Positions 1 through 5,980 of a DNA stretch of 13,393 nt are shown piece after piece. The stretch covers positions 1-13,393 of the forward strand of contig DOZU01000028.1 in the NCBI GenBank assembly GCA_003517845.1, in the 5' to 3' direction. This DNA is from Clostridiales bacterium. GTDB lineage: Bacteria > Bacillota > Sulfobacillia > UBA995. The position numbers and the translations under genes are program-made. The notes beneath the pieces are model-generated. The model ran no database searches, was not told the origin of the DNA, and saw nothing but the letters and a program-made list of their open reading frames with translations. The stretch's first letter is position 1, and every line of letters starts with the position of its first letter.

Positions 1-202
1 GCGGTGGTTTTTGAACCTGCTCTCAGCAGGTGGGTACCCTCCTGGCGGCTTTGGCCTACCTGAAACGCCTGGCGGCGCAGGCCTGGCCTCCGCCCCCAGA
101 GACCGGGTTCCCTCGTTGACGGTGTTGGCTCAAAACTTCACCCGCAACCTCACGAACACAGCAGGGCTATTCTGTTATGACACTATTCGTGCAGGAGCTT
201 TC
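1..202 (-). ncRNA. ssrS: 6S RNA (RNA polymerase regulator), 3' end cut by the window edge
   Basis: 6S RNA mimics an open promoter and binds the sigma70/sigma-A holoenzyme, lowering transcription in slow growth. On the minus strand a segment around 121-165 reads TGTTCGTGAGG, then GAAGTTTTGAGCC, matching the 5' strand of the 6S central bubble (E. coli has TGTTCGCAAG and CTGAGCC in the same order). A long interrupted terminal hairpin follows: 85-94 pairs with 44-56, and further inner pairs close a GCCA loop. Flanking GGGAACCC and GGGTACCC blocks come next, then a perfect 7-bp hairpin at 15-31 that would sit in the 3' side of the bubble. The 3' strand of the closing stem, expected to contain a sequence like CACAGCAGGG, is missing because the window ends. 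The start near 202 is inferred from the promoter; a processed 5' end is possible. Position next to aspS agrees with B. subtilis bsrA. Confidence 0.82.
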
Positions 203-208
203 GACCTG

Positions 209-237
209 ATGATAGCACGCCGAACGCGCCCGCGCAA
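209..237 (-). promoter_or_regulatory. Sigma-A promoter of the 6S RNA gene
   Basis: On the minus strand a -35 box TTGCGC (237-232) and a -10 box TATCAT (214-209) are separated by exactly 17 bases. The bases TGC directly before the -10 add an extended -10 element. Transcription would start near 202. The -35 box lies only 14 bases past the end of aspS, so the RNA can be made independently of the hisS-aspS transcript. No terminator hairpin with a T-run is visible between aspS and this promoter, so read-through from aspS is also possible. Confidence 0.75.
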
Positions 238-251
238 CTGTCTCATTGCTG

Positions 252-2024
252 TCAACATTCGTCAAGCGGTCCAGTCTCAAGCCGCAACTCGCGCAGTTGG
301 TGGGGATCGACGGCGGCAGGTGCGCCGGTCAACAGGCAGGCGGCCCGCGCCGTCTTCGGGAAGGCGATCACATCACGGACGCTGCTCGCCCCGGCCAGCA
401 GCATGACCAGCCGATCCAGCCCGAGGGCGATGCCGGCATGGGGCGGGGCACCGTACTCCAGCGCCTCAAGGAAGAACCCGAAACGCCGTTCCGCCTCCTC
501 GGAGGATAGGCCCAAGATGCGGAGCACCCTTTCCTGAACCGCACGCACATGGAGGCGCACGCTCCCGCTGCCCAGCTCCACCCCGTTGACCACCAGGTCG
601 TAGTGATCGGCGCGGACCGATGTCGGGTCCGATTCCAGGAGGTGCCCATCCGCGGGCAAGGGCGCGGTGAAGGGGTGGTGGACGGCTACCAGTTGTCCTG
701 CCTCCGCGTCCCACTCGAACAGCGGAAATTCCGTCACCCAGAGGAAACGCCAGCTGCCCGCATCCGACAGCTCGAGCCGGCGGCCGAGTTCCAAGCGCAA
801 CCAGCCCAGGGCCGCGGCCACCGGCGGCGGCGGGCCGGCGGCCAGGAACAGGCCATCGCCGGGCCTCCCCGCCAGCCGCTCGCGAAGGGCATCGATGGGC
901 CCCGGTCCCAGGTGTCGGACCAGCGGCGATCGCGGCCCGGCTTCCTCCAGCATGATCCAGAAGAAATCCGCACCGCGACGGGCGAATTCCCCTCCGAGTT
1001 CGTCCAGTTCCTTCCGGCTCAGGGTAGCCCCGCGCGGCGCCCGCAAGCCGCGGACGCGGCCGCCTGCGGCGATGGCCCGCGCGAAGGGAGGAAAGGCAGC
1101 AGCGGCCACGAGGTCGGTCACGTCGACCATTTCCAGGGGCACTCGCAGGTCCGGCTTGTCGGTGCCGTACCGATCCATGGCCTGCCCGTAGGTGATGCGA
1201 GGGAAGGGCGCGGGAACCCGACAGCCCAGGGTTCGCTCCAGGAGGTGCGACATCATCCCCTCTACCAGCGACATGACTTGCGAGGCGCCGGCAAAGGACA
1301 GTTCCAAGTCTAGCTGGGTGAACTCCGGCTGGCGGTCGGCCCGCAGGTCCTCGTCGCGAAAACACCGGGCGAGCTGGAAGTACCGCTCCAATCCCGCGAC
1401 CATGAGCAGTTGTTTGAATAGCTGGGGAGACTGCGGGAGAGCGAAGAAGGAACCCGGCACCAACCGGCTGGGCACCAGGTAGTCCCGGGCGCCCTCGGGC
1501 GTACTGCGGGTCAACACCGGTGTCTCCACCTCGATGAAGTCCTGGTCATGCAGGAACTCGCGGATGGCCCGCGCCGCTCGATCGCGCAGGCGCAATCGCT
1601 CGGCCATATCCGGCCGGCGCAGGTCGAGATAACGATAGCGCAGGCGAACCGACTCGTCGGCGCCCACTTCGTCCTGGATGGAAAACGGCGGGGTGCGGGA
1701 GCGGTTGAGGACGGTCAGTTGGTCGGCGTGCACCTCGACCTGGCCTGTGCTCAACCGGGGATTGACCATGGCAGGGGGACGGGCGCGCACGCGGCCGCGG
1801 AGCGCGATCACATCCTCGGCGTGGAGGGAGCGCGCTTCCGCCAGCAACTCCGGGGCGACGACCACCTGTACCAGGCCGGAAGCGTCCCGCACATCGATGA
1901 ACAGCACCCCTCCGTGATCGCGGTGCCGGGAGACCCATCCGCACAGCCCCACTTCCTGACCGACCAAGGCGGAAGTCACACGGCCGCAGCCGTGCGTCCG
2001 GCCAAAACCCGCCTCTGCCTTCAT
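252..2024 (-). CDS. aspS: Aspartyl-tRNA synthetase, probably non-discriminating
   Basis: This cytoplasmic class II enzyme attaches aspartate to tRNA(Asp). It has 590 residues, the usual bacterial length. An N-terminal OB-fold anticodon domain covers about 15-105. Class II motif 1 lies near 154-171, QSPQLFKQ at 198-205, motif 2 (FRDED at 222-226, then PEFTQLD) follows, a bacterial GAD-type insertion occupies roughly 280-420, and motif 3 (GLDRL at 535-539) is near the end. The chosen ATG gives the family N-terminus and is preceded by a strong GGGAGGAAGG ribosome site. Its ATG overlaps the hisS stop as TGATG, so the two are probably co-translated. In the OB fold, His37 (in RRDHGG-type context, here RHRDHGG) and Ala85 (RPPA) replace the Leu and Lys of strictly tRNA(Asp)-specific enzymes. 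This suggests it also charges tRNA(Asn), which would then need the amidotransferase GatCAB. Confidence 0.97.
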   Translation of the reverse strand: MKAEAGFGRTHGCGRVTSALVGQEVGLCGWVSRHRDHGGVLFIDVRDASGLVQVVVAPELLAEARSLHAEDVIALRGRVRARPPAMVNPRLSTGQVEVHADQLTVLNRSRTPPFSIQDEVGADESVRLRYRYLDLRRPDMAERLRLRDRAARAIREFLHDQDFIEVETPVLTRSTPEGARDYLVPSRLVPGSFFALPQSPQLFKQLLMVAGLERYFQLARCFRDEDLRADRQPEFTQLDLELSFAGASQVMSLVEGMMSHLLERTLGCRVPAPFPRITYGQAMDRYGTDKPDLRVPLEMVDVTDLVAAAAFPPFARAIAAGGRVRGLRAPRGATLSRKELDELGGEFARRGADFFWIMLEEAGPRSPLVRHLGPGPIDALRERLAGRPGDGLFLAAGPPPPVAAALGWLRLELGRRLELSDAGSWRFLWVTEFPLFEWDAEAGQLVAVHHPFTAPLPADGHLLESDPTSVRADHYDLVVNGVELGSGSVRLHVRAVQERVLRILGLSSEEAERRFGFFLEALEYGAPPHAGIALGLDRLVMLLAGASSVRDVIAFPKTARAACLLTGAPAAVDPHQLRELRLETGPLDEC

Positions 2025-3295
2025 CAATCCTTCCTCCCCGCCAGGTGCCGGACGGTCTCCACCAGTCGATCCAGGGCGACGGGGTATTCGCTGCCATCGC
2101 CCATGTCCCGAAGACAGCCCATCCCCGCCTCGATCTCGCGCTGCCCAAGCACCAGCGAGAAAGCGGCGCCCAGCCGCGATGCGTTCTTCAGTTGAGCCTT
2201 GAGGCTCCGCGTTCCGAAGTCGATGGTCGTCGCCACCCCGGCGCACCGCGCGCCGGCGGCAAGGGTGAGGGCCCGGTCGCGGACCTCCTCGCCGGCGACC
2301 GCGAGGAACAGCTCGGGACGATAAGACGAAGGCGTGCCTTCTTCGAGCCGCTCGGCCAGGTCGAGTACCCGTTCGAGTCCCATCCCAAAACCGACACCGG
2401 GAGTCGGGGGCCCGCCGAGGATCTCCACCAATCCATCATAGCGACCGCCCCCGCACAGGGCATGTTGGCTTCCCGCCTCGTGGTGCACCACCTCGAACAC
2501 GGTCCGCGTGTAATAATCCAACCCCCGGACAAGGGAGGGGTCGATCTCCAGCGGCAGTTTGAGGACGCCGAGTTGCCGCCGCACCGCTCCGAAGTGCTCT
2601 CGGCACTGGTCGCAGAGCCCGTCCTGCGTTCGCGGCGCCCCGCCCAAGGCCTGGCGGCACCTCTCCACCTTGCAGTCCAGGACCCGCAGGGGGTTGCGGC
2701 CGTGGCGCGCCCGGCAGTCCTCGCACAACTCGGGCAAGATCGGGTCGATGAAAGCCCGTAAGGCGTCGCGATAGGCAGGGCGACAAGCGGGACAGCCGAT
2801 GCTGTTCAGCCGGATGGTCAGATCGGCGATGCTCTCCCGGCGCAAGTACTCGACCGCCAGGGAGATCACTTCGACATCGGCCCCCGGCTCCGGAGCGCCG
2901 AATAACTCGATGCCCATCTGGGTGTGTTGCCGATAGCGTCCGGATTGCGGGCGCTCATAGCGGAACATCGGCCCGATGTAAGCGAGCTTGACCGGCTGCG
3001 GGCCCTGGTGCAGACCGTTCTCGAGGTAGGCGCGGGCCGCCGGGGCGGTACCTTCCGGGCGCAGGGCGAGCAACCTGCCCGAGCGGTCACTGAAAGCATA
3101 CAATTCCTTGACCACAATGTCGCTCGTCTCGCCGACCGTGCGCTGGAATAACTCGGCGTGCTCGAACAACGGCAGCAGGATCTCGGGGTATCCGAACAGC
3201 CGGCAGACTTCTCGAAACCGCTCCTCGCGCAGGTGCCAGCGTTCGCTGCGCGGAGGCAACACATCGGTCGTGCCCCGGGGGCGGACTACAGACAT
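2024..3295 (-). CDS. hisS: Histidyl-tRNA synthetase
   Basis: This class II synthetase charges tRNA(His) in the cytoplasm. It has 423 residues, typical for bacteria. The N-terminus (MSVVRPRGTTDVLPP) matches the family. Class II motif 2 lies around 106-130 (GPMFRYERPQSGR). The two HisRS signature blocks are RGLDYYTRTVFE (257-268) and GGGRYDGL (282-289). The C-terminal anticodon-binding domain begins near 325. The insertion between the signatures contains CxxC pairs (C168/C171, C191/C194, C228/C231), as in other Bacillota HisRS proteins. It is the first gene of a two-gene unit with aspS and overlaps it by one base. A near-consensus sigma-A promoter sits about 35 bases upstream of its ATG. The predicted leader of roughly 28 bases leaves no room for a T-box riboswitch. 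Confidence 0.97.
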   Translation of the reverse strand: MSVVRPRGTTDVLPPRSERWHLREERFREVCRLFGYPEILLPLFEHAELFQRTVGETSDIVVKELYAFSDRSGRLLALRPEGTAPAARAYLENGLHQGPQPVKLAYIGPMFRYERPQSGRYRQHTQMGIELFGAPEPGADVEVISLAVEYLRRESIADLTIRLNSIGCPACRPAYRDALRAFIDPILPELCEDCRARHGRNPLRVLDCKVERCRQALGGAPRTQDGLCDQCREHFGAVRRQLGVLKLPLEIDPSLVRGLDYYTRTVFEVVHHEAGSQHALCGGGRYDGLVEILGGPPTPGVGFGMGLERVLDLAERLEEGTPSSYRPELFLAVAGEEVRDRALTLAAGARCAGVATTIDFGTRSLKAQLKNASRLGAAFSLVLGQREIEAGMGCLRDMGDGSEYPVALDRLVETVRHLAGRKD

Positions 3296-3329
3296 CCCGG
3301 TTCATGCCCCTTTCCATGGTCCTCGTTAC

Positions 3330-3358
3330 ATTCTATCGATGCCATTTCCGACCGTCAA
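3330..3358 (-). promoter_or_regulatory. Sigma-A promoter of hisS-aspS
   Basis: On the minus strand TTGACG (3358-3353) and TAGAAT (3335-3330) are spaced by exactly 17 bases, each one base from consensus. Transcription would start near 3323, giving a leader of about 28 bases before the hisS ATG. A purine-rich AAAGGGG in that leader, 9-12 bases before the ATG, is the likely ribosome site. I found no comparable promoter facing the other way for the divergent gene at 3447; that stretch (3296-3446) shows only the ribosome site of that gene. Confidence 0.78.
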
Positions 3359-3446
3359 CCGGTGCGGCCATCTCCCCTCCAGCTAGAGGAATTGCGGCCT
3401 CAGCATGGAAAAGATGCCTCCAGTCAGCTCGGGAGGGGGAAGCCGG

Positions 3447-4862
3447 GTGTCGCGACCCCGACGCCATAACCCCATGCCGCTCCTGGTATGGTCCAGCCTG
3501 TCCATCCTCACCCTTGGCATGATCGCCCTCATCCTCATCAGCTTCAGCCCCCCCAGTCTCGGCTTGCTGTTTGAAGAATATCCCGATAACCGCGTGCACG
3601 GCTTCGAAACCCTGCAACTGGCCGGAAAGTATCTGCGCCTCGATATCACCGGAGGCCGGATCATCCCCGTGCTCCGGGCCGGTCAGGTGGGAGGGGCGGT
3701 AATCCTCGGCCGGGGAAGCTACCGGGTGGAGTTGCCACCGGAGGCGGCGGTTCAATTCACGGCCCTCACCGGCCTCGATGTCCTGGAGGACGGCATTCGA
3801 GCTGTATACCTGCCCCTCGACTACCAGGGTCTGCAGGACCTGAAGGCCATGGCCGGGGCCCAGGCAATAGAGGACCCGGCCGCGGTCGAGACGGCGAGAG
3901 CGGTCCTGGCTCGCAACCGCGACGATCCCGGCTTGCTCCGGATTTTTGGCGTCGTCCGCCGCTTCGCCGCCGGACCCAAGTCCCTCACCCGTATCGAGGG
4001 TTACGGATACCCTGAGGTCTATTACAGCGAGGGGGTGCGGGTCGAACTGGTAGTGCCTTCCCTGGGACCGGGGGGCCGTTTCCAACTCGATCCCCCGGAG
4101 CAGCCGGGAGGGTTCTTCGCCACTCCGGCCACGCCGCCACTCTCTTGGCCGGTCGCGGCGGGAGTGTTCGCCATCGGGATCTCACTGCTCCTGGCAGCGG
4201 TCTTCGCTTTGACCGCCGAACTCGACCCCGCACCGACCCATCCGCCGGCGAGTCGCGGAGCGCTCCTGGTCTTACTCGCCAGCCTGCCGCTCCTCGAAGT
4301 AGGCGGGAGGTCGCTCTTGCCGCCGACGGTCTGGACGGAACTCGGAATCTACCTGGTACTGGCCGGCGCTTCCTTGCGCTTCGCCCGGTCCGCCGGCTGG
4401 CCCCTGTCCTATTTGGGACTGCACGGCCGGCACTTCCCTCGGGCCCTCCTTGCGGGATTGATCCTCGGCACCGCGATGGTCCTGGGCGCGGCGCTGGCCA
4501 TGCCCCGCGGATTTCAGGCCTTGGGGTTCACCCGTTTCCTCTGCGTGAGCGCAGGGGCCGTCTTCATCGGGGGAGTGCTGCCGGAAATCTATTACCGCGG
4601 ACTGGTCCAGAACGCGCTCGAACGGTACACGGGCGGCGGCGCGGCGGTCCTGATCACAGCCTACATCGCGGCCACGTCTCGGGCGGTCCCCTTGCTGCTC
4701 GCCGGCGTACCCTTCAGCGCGATCCGCTGGATCGAAGTCGCCGTGACCACGCCCGCCGCCCTCCTGATCGCAGGCTACCTGTACCATCGTACCCGCAGCC
4801 TGGCCGCGTCGGCGACCCTCCAGGGACTCCTGGCCCTGCTGCCGCAGATCCTGCGCTTCTAG
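3447..4862 (+). CDS. CPBP/CAAX-protease-like membrane protein with degenerate active site
   Basis: Predicted multi-pass membrane protein of 471 residues. A basic N-terminus (SRPRRH) precedes a first membrane segment (about 11-33). A region of about 200 residues follows (34-233), likely outside the membrane and not recognised. About seven hydrophobic segments fill 235-468. The C-terminal part resembles the CPBP family (CAAX proteases, Abi-type bacteriocin-immunity proteins): LPEIYYRG at 378-385 aligns with the EExxxR motif and GYLYHRTRSLAASAT (443-457) with the last conserved helix. However, the first Glu is Pro379, and the later FxxxH and HxxxN histidines are not seen, so proteolysis is unlikely. 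I prefer the GTG at 3447 because GGGAGGGGG (3431-3439) sits 7 bases before it. An in-frame ATG at 3405 would add 14 residues but has only AGAGGA 14 bases away. The gene faces opposite to both neighbours. Confidence 0.72.
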   Translation: MSRPRRHNPMPLLVWSSLSILTLGMIALILISFSPPSLGLLFEEYPDNRVHGFETLQLAGKYLRLDITGGRIIPVLRAGQVGGAVILGRGSYRVELPPEAAVQFTALTGLDVLEDGIRAVYLPLDYQGLQDLKAMAGAQAIEDPAAVETARAVLARNRDDPGLLRIFGVVRRFAAGPKSLTRIEGYGYPEVYYSEGVRVELVVPSLGPGGRFQLDPPEQPGGFFATPATPPLSWPVAAGVFAIGISLLLAAVFALTAELDPAPTHPPASRGALLVLLASLPLLEVGGRSLLPPTVWTELGIYLVLAGASLRFARSAGWPLSYLGLHGRHFPRALLAGLILGTAMVLGAALAMPRGFQALGFTRFLCVSAGAVFIGGVLPEIYYRGLVQNALERYTGGGAAVLITAYIAATSRAVPLLLAGVPFSAIRWIEVAVTTPAALLIAGYLYHRTRSLAASATLQGLLALLPQILRF

Positions 4863-5485
4863 TCGCGGAGGAACGGATTGGACCGCCGTTCTTGCCCGAT
4901 GCTGGTCGCCTCGCCGTGGCCGGGCAAGACGCGCACCATATCGCCCAGGGGCAGCAGCTGGTCGCGAATGCTGGTGAGCAGGTCCTCCCAACAGCCGCCG
5001 GAGAGGTCGGTCCGCCCCACCGAACCGGCGAACAGCGTGTCGCCGGTAAAAAGCAAGTCGTCGCCCACCAGGAAGCACGCGCTCCCCGGCGTATGGCCGG
5101 GAGTGAGGATCACCCGGAGGACGATCTCGCCGATAACGACCGTATCGCCGTCGGACAACAGGCGATCGGCCGCCGGCCCGCCCGAGCCCGGGATGATCAA
5201 CCCGGCCAGCTGCCGCCCGGGACTGGTCAACATCGGCGCATCCGGCGCGGCGATCAGGATGGGAGCACCGGTGGCCTGTTTGACCGCGCCGTTGGCCCCG
5301 ACGTGATCGAGGTGACCGTGGGTGTTGAGGATATAGTCGATCGTGAATCCCGCTTCGGCGGCCGTCCCCAGGATACGGCTGGCGTTCCCGCCGGGATCGA
5401 TCACCGCGAGGCGCCGGGAGGTCTCGCAGCCCAGGAGATAGCAGTTGGCGGCAAAGGGGCCGACAGGGAAACCTTTGCAGAACAT
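4859..5485 (-). CDS. MBL-fold metallo-hydrolase, glyoxalase II-like (YrvJ-position neighbour)
   Basis: A 208-residue zinc hydrolase of the metallo-beta-lactamase fold, glyoxalase II-like subgroup (YcbL type). Metal ligands are all visible: HGHLDH (56-61), His131 in TPGHTPGS, Asp149 in FTGDTLF, and His190 in PGHGEATSIG. The segment GRTDLSGG (157-164) is typical of this subgroup. The substrate is unknown; small thioesters are the usual guess. The start is the ATG at 5485, with GAGGTGG about five bases before it; a longer reading frame upstream adds residues unlike the family. It is the last gene of the recJ-apt-relA-dtd unit, 13 bases after dtd. MBL hydrolases next to dtd and relA are common in Bacillota. 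Its TAG stop overlaps the TAG stop of the convergent membrane-protein gene within one CTAG. Confidence 0.93.
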   Translation of the reverse strand: MFCKGFPVGPFAANCYLLGCETSRRLAVIDPGGNASRILGTAAEAGFTIDYILNTHGHLDHVGANGAVKQATGAPILIAAPDAPMLTSPGRQLAGLIIPGSGGPAADRLLSDGDTVVIGEIVLRVILTPGHTPGSACFLVGDDLLFTGDTLFAGSVGRTDLSGGCWEDLLTSIRDQLLPLGDMVRVLPGHGEATSIGQERRSNPFLRD

Positions 5486-5498
5486 GGTATCCACCTCT

Positions 5499-5948
5499 TC
5501 AGAATGCTCGCTCCGAGTCCATGAGGATGGTGACCGGGCCATCGTTGATCAGGGACACTCCCATCCGGGCGCCGTACTCGCCGGTGACCACGCGCAGACC
5601 CTGAGCCCGTAGCGTGGCGATGTATCGGGCGTAGAGTTCCTCCCCTCGCTCGCGGGCGGCGGCCCGGATGAAACTCGGCCGGAGTCCGCGCCACACCTCT
5701 CCGTACAGGGTGAACTGGGAGACTACCAGCACTTCCCCGTCTACGTCCAAGGCCGACCGGTTGAGCTTGCCCCCGTCATCATCGAATATGCGCAGCCTGG
5801 CGGTGCGCTCGGCCAGAGCATCGGCCTCCTCCGGTCCGTCTTCCGCGCCGACCCCGAGCAGGACCACCAGACCCGCGCCGATCGCGCTGACCCGCCGGCC
5901 TTCCGCCTCAACCGCAGCGCAGCTCACCCTCTGCACTACCGCCCTCAG
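5499..5948 (-). CDS. dtd: D-aminoacyl-tRNA deacylase, probable CTG start
   Basis: Dtd hydrolyses D-amino acids (and glycine wrongly placed on tRNA(Ala)) from tRNAs, a chiral proofreading step in the cytoplasm. Both signature motifs are present: SQFTLYG (77-83) and NDGPVT (135-140), which form the cis-proline active site of the dimer. Length is 149 residues as expected. The start is unusual. The family begins MRAVVQRVS; here CTG AGG GCG GTA GTG CAG AGG encodes exactly (M)RAVVQR, and an in-frame TAG stands immediately before the CTG. GGGGTGGTGG ends six bases before that CTG. A GTG at 5936, preceded by GAGGG, is an alternative start but would remove most of the first beta strand. The gene lies 32 bases after relA. 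Confidence 0.95.
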   Translation of the reverse strand: MRAVVQRVSCAAVEAEGRRVSAIGAGLVVLLGVGAEDGPEEADALAERTARLRIFDDDGGKLNRSALDVDGEVLVVSQFTLYGEVWRGLRPSFIRAAARERGEELYARYIATLRAQGLRVVTGEYGARMGVSLINDGPVTILMDSERAF

Positions 5949-5980
5949 CTACGTCCACCACCCCAGCCCGCGGGCAGCGC

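Noticed and set aside
2025..2246. Upstream extension of aspS by 74 codons
   Set aside because: It overlaps hisS coding sequence and adds residues unlike the AspRS family. The ATG at 2024 has a strong ribosome site.
3087..3317. A 76-codon minus-strand frame starting in the hisS leader (ATG at 3317) and overlapping hisS
   Set aside because: Transcription is predicted to start only a few bases before this ATG, leaving no proper ribosome site, and the product has no recognisable feature.
4145..5524. A 459-codon plus-strand frame spanning the end of the membrane gene and opposite the MBL gene
   Set aside because: The protein is Arg/Pro/Gly-rich without motifs and conflicts with two well-supported genes.
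5949..5980. Palindrome GCCCGCGGGC in the relA-dtd gap
   Set aside because: It has no loop, and such GC palindromes arise readily by chance here. The gap is better explained as the dtd ribosome site.
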